From an uncultured Paracoccaceae bacterium (lineage in GTDB: Bacteria; Pseudomonadota; Alphaproteobacteria; Rhodobacterales; Rhodobacteraceae), in NCBI GenBank assembly GCA_947500135.1, contig CANMQX010000001.1:186001-250000 (forward strand): 64,000 bases of DNA, in the 5' to 3' direction. Below, one piece after another: positions 1 through 7,884 of the stretch (position 1 is its first letter; each line of letters starts with the position of its first letter). A program made the position numbers and the translations under genes. A model generated the notes under the pieces. That model was given only the letters and a program-made list of their open reading frames with translations, was not told where the DNA came from and made no database searches.

Positions 1-87
1 AAACTGCAACTCAGGATGCGCGTGTATATGGCGACGCCAGGCGGTCATCTCCTCGGCAAAATCGGCAATACGGTTGATGACAGGCAT
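1..87 (-). CDS. M20-family amidohydrolase (hippurate hydrolase-like), N-terminus only
   Basis: Only the first 29 codons lie in the window; the gene runs off the left edge. The peptide begins MPVINRIADFAEEM and continues to WRRHIHAHPEL, the conserved N-terminal signature of M20 metal-dependent amidohydrolases (hippurate hydrolase / IAA-amino acid hydrolase type), which cleave N-acyl amino acids in the cytoplasm. An AGGAG ribosome-binding site lies at 95-99, seven bases upstream of the ATG at 85-87. The gene is divergent from mazG. Family is inferred from a short stretch, so substrate cannot be stated. Confidence 0.75.
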   Translation of the reverse strand, partial: MPVINRIADFAEEMTAWRRHIHAHPELQF

Positions 88-236
88 CGGGACGCTCCTG
101 GGACAAATGATAACAGCGCCACTTGACCGCAACTTATGAAATTACGCAATGGGCCAAGCAGCCTGCCCCGACAATTCCCCACCCCTTGGCCCCGCCTGTG
201 GGTTTCGCTAGCGTGCGCACAACAAGGCGAGGCACC

Positions 237-1055
237 ATGACCAACGATCCCCTGATCCACGACCCAAATGGCGGCATGCCGCGCTTGCTGGAAATCATGC
301 GGCGGCTGCGCGATCCTGATACCGGTTGCCCATGGGATATCGAACAGGATTTCAGCTCTATCGCTCCCTACACAATCGAAGAGGCCTATGAAGTGGCCGA
401 CGCCATCGCCCGCAGTGACTGGGGCGAGCTTGAGGGGGAACTGGGCGATCTGTTGTTGCAGACGGTCTATCACACCCAAATGGGATCAGAGGCCGGGCAC
501 TTCACCTTTGACAGCGTGGTCAAGGCCATCGCGGATAAGATGGTCGCGCGTCACCCGCATGTCTTTGGCGACGAATCGCGCGATAAATCCGCCGAACAAC
601 AAACCGCCGACTGGGAAAAGATCAAAGCCGCCGAACGCGCTGGCAAAGCGCAGACGCGGGCACTTGATGGGGTGGCCAGCGGCCTGCCGGCCCTGACAAG
701 GGCGGTCAAATTGCAAAAACGGGCAGCGCGGGTTGGTTTTGACTGGCCGGACACCAGCAACGTGATCGACAAGATCGTCGAAGAAGCGGGTGAGCTGGTC
801 GAAGCACGCGACACCATGACCCAGACAGAGGTTGAGGAAGAGTTCGGTGATCTGCTGTTTGTTGTGGCCAACCTCGCCCGGCATCTGGACATCGATCCCG
901 AAGCCGCATTGCGCGGCACCAACGCGAAATTCACCCGGCGGTTCAACGCGGTCGAAGACGCGCTTGCCGCCAAGGGCAAAACACCCGCAGACAGCGATTT
1001 GGCTGAAATGGACGGGCTGTGGGATCAGGTGAAAGCTGCTGAAAAAGCGACCTAA
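237..1055 (+). CDS. mazG: Nucleoside triphosphate pyrophosphohydrolase MazG
   Basis: 272-residue MazG, the usual length for the two-repeat form that hydrolyses NTPs and dNTPs to NMP and pyrophosphate as a house-cleaning enzyme. The N-terminal half shows CPWD near residue 32, then EEAYE and ELGD acidic helices that bind Mg2+; a second copy of the helix pair (EEAGELVEA, EEEFGDLLF) occupies roughly residues 185-215. The reading frame is open back to a TTG at 123, but the ATG at 237 is preceded by AAGGCGAGG and begins MTNDPLIHDP, so it is chosen. It stands alone, divergent from the M20 gene. Confidence 0.95.
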   Translation: MTNDPLIHDPNGGMPRLLEIMRRLRDPDTGCPWDIEQDFSSIAPYTIEEAYEVADAIARSDWGELEGELGDLLLQTVYHTQMGSEAGHFTFDSVVKAIADKMVARHPHVFGDESRDKSAEQQTADWEKIKAAERAGKAQTRALDGVASGLPALTRAVKLQKRAARVGFDWPDTSNVIDKIVEEAGELVEARDTMTQTEVEEEFGDLLFVVANLARHLDIDPEAALRGTNAKFTRRFNAVEDALAAKGKTPADSDLAEMDGLWDQVKAAEKAT

Positions 1056-1170
1056 TCAGCGCGCATACGGGGTTACCGAATTGTCGCTATGCGCCTGCTT
1101 ACCAAAAGCACAAATTGATCTTTGTTCGTTTTTGCGAAACAATCACCTCACCACAATTATGGGGAATATC

Positions 1171-2220
1171 ATGTCATCATTTCTAAAAAGCATAATCGCA
1201 ACATCACTTGTCCTTGGCATCTGGACGCCATCAACGACCATGGCGCAAGACGCCTGCCAGACCATTACACCCGTCAATGACCCCCGTGACCCGGACGATC
1301 CTGATGGCGAAGGGCCGGTCATCATCGGTGAACCGACAGAACTGGCCGGTGGGGCCAATAACTGTTTTCTGGGCGGGCGCGCAGCGGCGATCCTGTCGAA
1401 CCAACCCGATCTGCAAAACCGGCGCAGCGCGCAAAGCTACGGCATCTATGCCAGTCAGGCGGGCGGTGTTGCGGATACCGAAGGTTTCTCTGGCCCGCTT
1501 TGGGTGACATTATCTGCCCGGCAGTCTGAACTGGACGGGGCAGAACTGGATCAGGGGATCGCCACAGTCGGCGGCGATCTTTATTTTACTGATACCAGCA
1601 TTTTCGGGGTCATGCTGCAAAGCGACTTTGCCTATCAGGACGGGCCCAGCGGCACCAGCTTTGACGCAACGGGCTTTATGGCTGGGGCCTATGCTATCTT
1701 TATCAGCGGCGATCTGGCCTTTGACGCCCGGCTTCTGGGCGGGAAATCATCAACAGATGTCAGCGGCAGCGGTGACCGGGTCGATGATGTCGACAGCACA
1801 CGCTGGCTGGCCGCAGCACAGGTCTCCAAACAGACACAACTGGATAACGGGCATCTGATCATCCCACACGCGTCGGTCGGCTGGTTCGAAGACAAGATGG
1901 ACGCCTACACGCTCAACGCCGTCCCGGTCGAAGAAAAGACGATCCGTTATGGGCAGGCCGATCTGGGCGGGACATGGCTGATCCCGATCACAATGGGCAA
2001 CTCTGACGGAAACGTCATCCTTGGGGCAAGTGCGATCATCGGATTTGGCGATGCGGCGGGCGAGGAAGTGCCAGACGACCTGCGCGGGCGGCTTGATCTT
2101 GGCGTCGAACTGTTCCGGGGCGACGCGTGGTCGGTCTCGGCGATGGTGTTCAGCGACGGGATTGGGCAGGATAATTTCGAATCTTATGGCGCCGACCTGG
2201 GTGTAACCCTCTGGTTCTAA
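1171..2220 (+). CDS. Autotransporter-like outer-membrane beta-barrel protein
   Basis: 349 residues. A Sec signal peptide ends near TTMAQ (about residue 26). A short acidic, proline/aspartate-rich stretch follows, then about 250 residues of alternating hydrophobic strands with aromatic ends and a C-terminal LWF, as in autotransporter translocator barrels (PF03797-like) inserted by BAM. There is no room for a normal passenger domain. The ATG at 1171 is preferred over the in-frame ATG at 1159 because GGGGA lies about six bases before it. A hairpin terminator follows at 2235. The next gene is a TbpB-like lipoprotein, so a surface role is inferred. Specific function unknown. Confidence 0.7.
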   Translation: MSSFLKSIIATSLVLGIWTPSTTMAQDACQTITPVNDPRDPDDPDGEGPVIIGEPTELAGGANNCFLGGRAAAILSNQPDLQNRRSAQSYGIYASQAGGVADTEGFSGPLWVTLSARQSELDGAELDQGIATVGGDLYFTDTSIFGVMLQSDFAYQDGPSGTSFDATGFMAGAYAIFISGDLAFDARLLGGKSSTDVSGSGDRVDDVDSTRWLAAAQVSKQTQLDNGHLIIPHASVGWFEDKMDAYTLNAVPVEEKTIRYGQADLGGTWLIPITMGNSDGNVILGASAIIGFGDAAGEEVPDDLRGRLDLGVELFRGDAWSVSAMVFSDGIGQDNFESYGADLGVTLWF

Positions 2221-2234
2221 AACGAAGACGTCAC

Positions 2235-2273
2235 AAGCCGCCTGATCAGATCATAACGATCAGGTGGCTTTCC
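2235..2273 (+). terminator. Hairpin terminator after the barrel gene
   Basis: A 13-bp stem (AAGCCGCCTGATC at 2235-2247 with GATCAGGTGGCTT at 2258-2270, one G.T pair) with a 10-base loop and a short T run lies 14 bases after the stop codon. It is probably a Rho-independent terminator. Confidence 0.75.
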
Positions 2274-2311
2274 TCGACCCATATACACCCACTTACGAAA
2301 AAAATCGAACC

Positions 2312-2363
2312 GGCCGGGAATAGATCGAAACCCCGGTGCGTATTCCCTCTGAAATCCCCGGCC
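2312..2363 (+). promoter_or_regulatory. Long-range inverted repeat in the leader of the TbpB-like gene
   Basis: GGCCGG (2312-2317) pairs with CCGGCC (2358-2363), and the overlapping GGGAATA (2316-2322) pairs with TATTCCC (2341-2347). These alternative stems lie 40-90 bases upstream of the lipoprotein start. They could be an attenuator or a regulator site, or simply a leader hairpin. Low confidence. Confidence 0.3.
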
Positions 2364-2403
2364 ATGGTGGCCACAAGGGCATTTTCAACAGAGGAAATAC
2401 AAA

Positions 2404-3387
2404 ATGATCACATTTTCAAAAAGCATTCTTCTCAGCGGCCTGATTTGCGGGCTTGGTGCATGCAGCTATGGCGGCGGCGGTGGGAATGGCGGCGCAGACG
2501 ACCCTGTTGCGGCGGGCGATGTTGCCCCGCAAAACCCATTCACCTCCGGCACCGAAAGCACGGATCAGGGCGGAAACGGGTTGGGATTTGCAGCCGCCCA
2601 TTCCGCTCTCACCGATACAAATGGCCAAACGCTCAGCGTGCGCATGGTCCGCCACATCACCGATGCGCAAACGGGTGAGGTACGGCTCGAAGTGACCACC
2701 GAAACCATCAACGTAGAGGACATCGACGACGAAACATTGACCGCCACCATCGGCGGCGAGACTGTGGCGTTTGTGGATGGCGATGGTGAACGGCTGGACG
2801 GATCAAACCTCAGTGTCGATAACTTCTTCGAAGGTGACTTTTCAACGGTCCGGTCACTCTTTGGATATCCTGAAGAAGGCGAGCAGACAGAAGCTGTCTT
2901 CGTCGTCGGGCTCGAAACCAACCCAGAGGTGATCCAGGCACTCACCGGTCAGGTGACCTATAGCGGCGGTATCTCGGGGTTTGGCACAGAGGTGACAAAT
3001 GGCGGCGAGTCCTTTGTCTCCGAGGCCTTCTTTAGTGGTGATGTTGAAATCATCGCCGATTTCGCCAGCGAACAGATTTCAGGCACAACCAACGTCACAC
3101 TCGACGAATCCGGGCTGGACTTTGATTTCGACGTCGTTGATGCACAGATCATCGGCAACGGCTTTGGCACTGAACTGGAACTGGTCTCTTGCAGCGACGG
3201 GCTGACCTGTACCTCCAACTCCAACATCGGCGGGGCCTTCCACGGACCCAATGGTGAAGAACTGGCAGGGATTGCAGGGCTGGACCTGTCGACAACCGAT
3301 GCTGACGGCAACACGCTCGATTATATCGGGTCTGGCGGGTTCATCGCGAATGAAGGCGGCACGATCGGCGGCGGCGAGGCTGATTGA
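2404..3387 (+). CDS. TbpB-like (transferrin-binding-protein fold) lipoprotein
   Basis: 327 residues with a type II signal peptide ending in the lipobox LGAC (lipidated Cys at residue 20), then a Gly-rich tether. The C-terminal 130 residues have the TbpB B/D barrel pattern: YSGGISGFG, then a hydrophobic strand before ADFASEQISG, then IIGNGFG, and GGAFHGPNGEELAG, which matches the G-F-x-GP-x-A/G-x-E-x-x-G signature of that fold. Such lipoproteins are often displayed on the cell surface by Slam proteins; no Slam gene is seen here. AGAGGAA precedes the ATG. Ligand unknown; iron or haem protein binding is only a possibility. Confidence 0.65.
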   Translation: MITFSKSILLSGLICGLGACSYGGGGGNGGADDPVAAGDVAPQNPFTSGTESTDQGGNGLGFAAAHSALTDTNGQTLSVRMVRHITDAQTGEVRLEVTTETINVEDIDDETLTATIGGETVAFVDGDGERLDGSNLSVDNFFEGDFSTVRSLFGYPEEGEQTEAVFVVGLETNPEVIQALTGQVTYSGGISGFGTEVTNGGESFVSEAFFSGDVEIIADFASEQISGTTNVTLDESGLDFDFDVVDAQIIGNGFGTELELVSCSDGLTCTSNSNIGGAFHGPNGEELAGIAGLDLSTTDADGNTLDYIGSGGFIANEGGTIGGGEAD

Positions 3388-3400
3388 TTGCTGCCCCCCT

Positions 3401-3442
3401 TCCCATTTGTGCCTGCCTGATACAGGCTGCGCGCAAATGGGA
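3401..3442. repeat. Long imperfect palindrome between genes
   Basis: TCCCATTTGTGC (3401-3412) pairs with GCGCAAATGGGA (3431-3442) with one G.T pair, enclosing a second small hairpin (GCCTG/CAGGC). It lies just after the lipoprotein stop and 11 bases before the next ATG. It may end the upstream transcript, although no T run follows. Confidence 0.5.
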
Positions 3443-3453
3443 TCGGAGCCGTC

Positions 3454-4182
3454 ATGGACATCACACAAACCAAAGCAATCGTCACCGGCGGCGCCTCTGG
3501 CCTTGGCGCCGCTGCAGCAAAGCGACTGATCGACGCCGGTGCGCTGGTAACGATCTTTGACCAGAACCCCAAGGGCGCCGCCTATGCTGACGATATCGGC
3601 GCTTACTTCGCCCAGGTTGATGTGACCGATGAAGACAGCGTCACCAAGGGCCTCGACAATGCCATCGACGCAATGGGCGGACTGAATACAGCGATCAACT
3701 GCGCAGGCATCGCCACAGCCGAAAAGACGCTGGGGCGCGACGGACCGCATACTCAAGCCAGCTTCAACCGGACCATCAACATCAATCTCAACGGCACATT
3801 CAACGTGGCCCGGCTTGCAGCAGCCCGGATGGCCACAGGCAGCGTGATCATCAACACCGCCTCAGTCGCGGCGTTTGACGGGCAAAAGGGACAAACGGCC
3901 TATGCAGCATCGAAAGCAGGCATCGCCGGCCTGTCCCTGCCCATGGCCCGCGATCTGGCGCGCAACGGGATCCGGGTCATGGCCATCGCACCTGGCATCT
4001 TTCGGACACCAATGCTGGAAAGCCTGGGGCAAGAGGTCATGGACGGCCTTGCCGCCGACGTCATCTACCCCGCCCGGCTTGGCGAACCATCCGAATTCGC
4101 AGCGCTGGCACGGTTCATCGTCGAATGCGACTACCTGAACGGCACAACCATCCGGCTGGATGGCGCGCTGCGGATGCCGTGA
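3454..4182 (+). CDS. SDR dehydrogenase, HSD10-like (3-hydroxyacyl-CoA dehydrogenase type II family)
   Basis: 242-residue classical short-chain dehydrogenase. TGGASGLG near residues 11-18 binds NAD, NCAG follows in the core, and the catalytic set is visible as NTAS and YAASK (Tyr and Lys). The stretch between NCAG and NINLNGTFN, with an inserted KTLGRDGPH-like loop, resembles the HSD17B10 subgroup that oxidises 3-hydroxy-2-methylbutyryl-CoA and other 3-hydroxyacyl-CoAs. It begins the sugar-acid cluster and is followed by a VOC protein 23 bases downstream, so a role there is possible but not shown. Substrate uncertain. Confidence 0.75.
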   Translation: MDITQTKAIVTGGASGLGAAAAKRLIDAGALVTIFDQNPKGAAYADDIGAYFAQVDVTDEDSVTKGLDNAIDAMGGLNTAINCAGIATAEKTLGRDGPHTQASFNRTININLNGTFNVARLAAARMATGSVIINTASVAAFDGQKGQTAYAASKAGIAGLSLPMARDLARNGIRVMAIAPGIFRTPMLESLGQEVMDGLAADVIYPARLGEPSEFAALARFIVECDYLNGTTIRLDGALRMP

Positions 4183-4205
4183 CCCGCATGACAAAGGAAC
4201 AACAC

Positions 4206-4628
4206 ATGCACCCCTTCCACCTCGCTTTCCCCGTCACCGACCTTGCAGCAACGCGGGCTTTCTATATCGACAAATTGGGCTGCACAGCGGGGCGCGAAAG
4301 CGCGGGGAAATGGTTGGATTTCAGCCTGTTCGGACACCAGATGTCCGCCCATCTGCATCAACAGTCAGACAATACGGCCACGGCATCCGGGGCGGTTGAT
4401 GGTGATACCGTGCCCATCCCGCATTTCGGGGTCGTTCTTGATACGGCCACTTTCGATGATCTGGCGGCACGGCTCAGCGCCGATGACAGCACCGACTGGA
4501 TCATGCGCCCCAAACACCGAATGCGCGGCGAACCCGGCGAACAGGCCACCATGTTCGTGCGCGATCCGTCCGGCAACGCCATCGAATTCAAAGCCTTCGC
4601 CGACCGGGCAGCCCTGTTCGCCAGCTAG
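4206..4628 (+). CDS. VOC-superfamily (glyoxalase/dioxygenase fold) protein
   Basis: 140 residues. The N-terminal FHLAFPVTDLAATRAFYIDKLG and the C-terminal FVRDPSGNAIEFKAF are the paired beta-alpha-beta motifs of the vicinal-oxygen-chelate fold, with candidate metal ligands His4 and the Glu of IEFKAF. The ATG at 4206 is chosen because AAAGGAA lies seven bases upstream; the frame is open further back. It probably shares a transcript with the preceding SDR. Its stop codon overlaps the stop of the convergent lactonase. Members include glyoxalases, dioxygenases and lyases, so the reaction is not assigned. Confidence 0.8.
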   Translation: MHPFHLAFPVTDLAATRAFYIDKLGCTAGRESAGKWLDFSLFGHQMSAHLHQQSDNTATASGAVDGDTVPIPHFGVVLDTATFDDLAARLSADDSTDWIMRPKHRMRGEPGEQATMFVRDPSGNAIEFKAFADRAALFAS

Positions 4629-5524
4629 GGCGTCTGCAACCCGTTTGTAACCAGCGTCACGCGGTAAAGGCTGGTCGTCGCCGTGATGTAAAGCTCATGC
4701 TTGGCCCGCCCGCCGAAACAGACATTCGACACCAGTTCCGGCACGAGGATCTTACCCAGCAGCTTGCCCTCGGGCGAAATGCAATGCACGCCATCGGCCG
4801 CCGACGACCAGACATTGCCGTCCACATCCACGCGAAAACCATCCGAAACACCGGGATCGATCTTGTGAAAATGCGCGCCCTCGCCGACGCTATTGTCGTC
4901 AGCCACTGGATAGACCCGCATATGTTGCGGATCATCCTCAAACATGCGGCCCGTATCAGCGACGTAAAGCAGGCTTTCATCAGCCGAAAACGCCAACCCA
5001 TTGGGGCAATTCATATCCGTCATAACAGGGGTCAAACTGTCATCTCTGGGGTCAAAACAATACACCACGCATTCGTTTTCCTGCGCCGCCTTGAACCCCT
5101 CGTAATTGGTCATGATGCCATAATGCGGATCGGAAAACCAAATCGTGCCATCCGATTTAACAACCACATCATTGGGTGAATTCAACGGCTTACCATCATA
5201 CTGATCCGCAATGACGGTGATATAGCCGTCCAACTCTGTCCGTGTGACCCGCCTTGTGCCGTGTTCGCAGGTGATCAACCGGCCCTCGCGATCACGGGTC
5301 TGGCCATTGGCGAAATTTGATGGGGCGCGATAGGTCGACACGCCGGTATCTGGCGACCAGCGCATAATCCGGTTGTTGGGAATATCCGAGAAAAGCAGAC
5401 AATTGGCATCGCCAAACCAAACCGGCCCTTCGACCCAGTCAAACCCGGTCGCCAACTGCTTGACGGGTGCATTACCCAGCACATAACGCCCGAATTTCGG
5501 ATCAATGACTTCGAAAAATGACAT
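4625..5524 (-). CDS. SMP-30/gluconolactonase family sugar lactonase
   Basis: 299-residue six-bladed propeller of the SMP-30/gluconolactonase family. EGPVWF near residue 32 supplies the metal-binding Glu, LNSPNDVVV near 115 and CPNGLAF near 172 supply Asn ligands, and VSDGFRVDVDGNVW near 220 supplies the catalytic Asp. The enzyme opens sugar lactones such as glucono-1,5-lactone to the acid. The ATG at 5522-5524 has AGGAGG seven bases before it. An operator-like palindrome covers its -10 box (5551-5564). Context with idnD/idnO suggests an aldonolactone substrate. Confidence 0.88.
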   Translation of the reverse strand: MSFFEVIDPKFGRYVLGNAPVKQLATGFDWVEGPVWFGDANCLLFSDIPNNRIMRWSPDTGVSTYRAPSNFANGQTRDREGRLITCEHGTRRVTRTELDGYITVIADQYDGKPLNSPNDVVVKSDGTIWFSDPHYGIMTNYEGFKAAQENECVVYCFDPRDDSLTPVMTDMNCPNGLAFSADESLLYVADTGRMFEDDPQHMRVYPVADDNSVGEGAHFHKIDPGVSDGFRVDVDGNVWSSAADGVHCISPEGKLLGKILVPELVSNVCFGGRAKHELYITATTSLYRVTLVTNGLQTP

Positions 5525-5549
5525 CTGGTCGCCTCCTGCCCTATACAAA

Positions 5550-5578
5550 ATGTTATCGTTAACTATTCTACAGGTCAA
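5550..5578 (-). promoter_or_regulatory. Promoter of the lactonase gene
   Basis: On the minus strand TTGACC (5573-5578), a 17-base spacer and TAACAT (5550-5555) form a sigma-70 type promoter about 26 bases from the lactonase ATG. The LacI-type operator at 5551-5564 overlies the -10 box, which predicts repression. Confidence 0.6.
5551..5564. promoter_or_regulatory. GntR/IdnR (LacI-family)-type operator
   Basis: TGTTATCGTTAACT is one mismatch pair away from the perfect palindromes at 8858 and 8937. It lies between the divergent lactonase (minus) and the GlcG-like gene (plus) and could control both. Confidence 0.7.
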
Positions 5579-5595
5579 ACCGAAAGGATGGCGAT

Positions 5596-6012
5596 ATGCA
5601 AGCAACAGAAGACACCAGGAAACTGACTCATACTGGCGCCATGCAAATGCTGGCAGCCGCCATCGCAAAGGCAGAGGATCTGGGTCAGCCCCAATGTATT
5701 GTCATCGTTGATGCGAGCGGGGAACTGATCGCCGAGTTGCGGATGACAGGCGCAAAATTCCTCAGCAGGAAATCCGCCCGGGCAAAGGCGCTGACAGCGG
5801 CCTCCATCGGCGCGGCTTCAACCCAAATCCCGGAAACTGTCCGCACCGCCATCGCCGCTGCAACGGACGGGGCCGTGACGGGCCTGCCGGGCGGGCTGCC
5901 AATTATCGTGGCAGGCCATCTGCTTGGCGGGATCGGGGTCGGATCAGGCACAGGACCGCAGGATATTGCCGTGGCCGAGGCGGCGCTCGATGCCATCGGG
6001 GCACAGGGATGA
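5596..6012 (+). CDS. GlcG/HbpS family (DUF336) protein
   Basis: 138 residues of the GlcG/HbpS (formerly DUF336) alpha/beta family, recognised from the IVIVDASGELIAELRMTGA strand pair, the SRKSARAKALTA helix and the GLPGGLPIIVAGHLLGGIGV region. HbpS of Streptomyces binds haem, while GlcG-like proteins occur beside glycolate and sugar-acid oxidation genes; the molecular role of this group is not settled. GAAAGGATG precedes the ATG. Its stop overlaps the next start by four bases (ATGA), implying translational coupling to the dehydrogenase at 6009. Confidence 0.8.
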   Translation: MQATEDTRKLTHTGAMQMLAAAIAKAEDLGQPQCIVIVDASGELIAELRMTGAKFLSRKSARAKALTAASIGAASTQIPETVRTAIAAATDGAVTGLPGGLPIIVAGHLLGGIGVGSGTGPQDIAVAEAALDAIGAQG

Positions 6013-6866
6013 AAATCGCCTTTCTTGGGACCGGGCTGATGGGTGCGCCCATGGCCCGCCGTCTGGCCGAAAGCTTTGATGTCACGATCTGGAACCGCAA
6101 TGCCGCCAAGGTGGAGCCGCTCGCCAATATCTGCACCGTCGCCCACGACCCTATTTCAGCGGTGCAGGATGCCGATATCGTCATCACGATGCTGCTTGAC
6201 GGGCCCGCAACGCGCGCTGTGCTGGACGTGGAAACCTTTGACGCGATGACGACTGGTGCTCTGATTATCGACATGGGATCAGTCGATCCCGAAACAGATC
6301 GTGATCTGGCGCAGCAAGCAAGCAGGCGCGGACTATCCTATCTAGATGCCCCCGTCTCCGGCGGCGTGGTCGGGGCGGAGGCCGGATCCCTTGCCATTCT
6401 GGTTGGGGGTGATCACGGCGATTTCGAGAAAGCCAAACCCGTTTTCGACCGCCTTGGTCATGCGACCTTGCTCGGGGATGTAGGCGCAGGCCAGACAGCC
6501 AAACTGGCGAACCAACTGATTGTCGCGATTACCATTGGGGCCGTGGCAGAGGCGTTCCGGCTTGCCGAAGCTGGCGGATGCAATCCGGCAGCACTCCGCG
6601 ATGCATTGCAGGGCGGCTTTGCGGATAGCCGCATTCTTGATCTGCATGGCAGGCGGATGGTGACTGGCGATTTCACACCCGGCGGACGATCCGCAGCGCA
6701 ATTGAAAGATCTCGACAATGCGCTGGTATTGGCCAATTCCAACGACCTCAACCTGCCCCTGTCACAGACAATCACCGCCGGATTTCGGGACTTCGTGCAA
6801 AACCATAACGGCGGCGAAAAGGATCACGCCGCCTATTATGAATGGCTTGCGATCAGACGAAACTGA
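6009..6866 (+). CDS. 3-hydroxyisobutyrate dehydrogenase family oxidoreductase (copy 1)
   Basis: 285-residue NAD(P)-dependent beta-hydroxyacid dehydrogenase. FLGTGLMGAPMARRLA near residues 4-19 is the Rossmann signature, DAPVSGG near 115 the substrate loop, and GQTAKLANQ near 160-168 carries the catalytic Lys. Members act on 3-hydroxyisobutyrate, tartronate semialdehyde, 4-hydroxybutyrate, L-threonate and similar acids. It is coupled by a 4-base overlap to the GlcG-like gene and shares its operator region, so a sugar-acid substrate is inferred. The 3' end overlaps the convergent idnD by 14 bases. A second family member sits at 9804. Confidence 0.85.
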   Translation: MKIAFLGTGLMGAPMARRLAESFDVTIWNRNAAKVEPLANICTVAHDPISAVQDADIVITMLLDGPATRAVLDVETFDAMTTGALIIDMGSVDPETDRDLAQQASRRGLSYLDAPVSGGVVGAEAGSLAILVGGDHGDFEKAKPVFDRLGHATLLGDVGAGQTAKLANQLIVAITIGAVAEAFRLAEAGGCNPAALRDALQGGFADSRILDLHGRRMVTGDFTPGGRSAAQLKDLDNALVLANSNDLNLPLSQTITAGFRDFVQNHNGGEKDHAAYYEWLAIRRN

Positions 6867-7884
6867 TCTGCGCCTTCATCGCCTGCGTCCGGTCCGACGC
6901 AACCTCAAAACCGGCTACTGCATCGTCGATGCTCACCGTATGGGTGATCAACGGCTTCACATCGATCAACCCCTGCTGCATCAGGCTGACCCCGGTATGA
7001 AACTCCTCGTGAAACCGGAACGACCCTTTCAGCGACAATTCCTTTGCCGTGATCGCCATCATCGGCAGGGTCATATCGCCCCCCAAACCCAGCTGGATCA
7101 CCGTGCCCTGCGGACGCATCGCATGGATACCGGCGGTCAAGGCAGGCGCAGCACCGGAACATTCATAAAGCACATCAAACATGCCCTTATCGGGTGTAAA
7201 TTGATCCAACCCATCAGAGTCCCGCCCCATATTGACGGTCAGGTTGGCCCCCGCAGCGCGGGCCATATCCAGCGTGAAATCAGAAAGGTCCGTTGCGACA
7301 ATGAAATCAGCACCCGCGCGACGCGCGCAGAGGATCGACAGAATGCCAATCGGGCCGCAACCGGTGACCAGAACGGCTTTGCCAACCATGTTTCCAACAC
7401 GGCGCGTCGCATGCAGGCAGACGGCCAGCGGCTCAGCCATCGCCGCCTCGCCCGGGGTCAACCCATCGGCTATCGCACATTGGCTGACATCCGCGTTCAG
7501 CACCTGACGAAACGCGCCCTGAATATGTGGGAACGGCATGGCAGAGCCATAAAAGCGCATGTTCAGGCATTGGTTCTGCATGCCCGACAGGCAAAATTTG
7601 CAAGCGTTACAAGGCCGTGACGGTGAAATCGCAACAAGCTGACCAATCTCAAACCCGGCAACACCCGGCCCCAGCGCCGTGATATGACCAGCGACCTCGT
7701 GACCCAGGACCATCGGCTCCCGCAGCTTGATCGCGCCAAAACCACCATGATTGTAGTAATGCAAATCAGACCCGCAAATCCCGCCTGTGGCCATGGTGAT
7801 CTGCACCTGACCCGATCCGGGGGCAGTGGCCTGCTGTTCTTCAACACGCAAATCCTTGGGGCCATGAATGACAACGGATTTCAT
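6853..7884 (-). CDS. idnD: L-idonate 5-dehydrogenase (zinc alcohol dehydrogenase family)
   Basis: 343-residue medium-chain zinc dehydrogenase. GGICGSDLHYYNHGGFG near residue 35 and GHE near 63 hold the catalytic zinc, and RPCNACKFC...NQC near 90-108 the four structural-zinc cysteines. The TGCGPIG loop binds NAD. Sequence blocks such as MRFYGSAM-FPH and SLKGSFRF closely resemble E. coli IdnD, which oxidises L-idonate to 5-keto-D-gluconate. The ATG at 7882-7884 overlaps the stop of the upstream reductase (TGATG), so the two are co-translated. idnO at 8996 would carry out the next step. Confidence 0.85.
   Translation of the reverse strand: MKSVVIHGPKDLRVEEQQATAPGSGQVQITMATGGICGSDLHYYNHGGFGAIKLREPMVLGHEVAGHITALGPGVAGFEIGQLVAISPSRPCNACKFCLSGMQNQCLNMRFYGSAMPFPHIQGAFRQVLNADVSQCAIADGLTPGEAAMAEPLAVCLHATRRVGNMVGKAVLVTGCGPIGILSILCARRAGADFIVATDLSDFTLDMARAAGANLTVNMGRDSDGLDQFTPDKGMFDVLYECSGAAPALTAGIHAMRPQGTVIQLGLGGDMTLPMMAITAKELSLKGSFRFHEEFHTGVSLMQQGLIDVKPLITHTVSIDDAVAGFEVASDRTQAMKAQISFV

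Noticed and set aside
45..479. 144-codon reverse open frame over mazG
   Set aside because: Shadow of mazG; no ribosome-binding site, and the real reverse gene (M20) starts at 87 in another frame.
3079..3756. 225-codon reverse open frame over the lipoprotein and SDR genes
   Set aside because: Antisense of two well-supported genes; cysteine-rich low-complexity translation with no motif.
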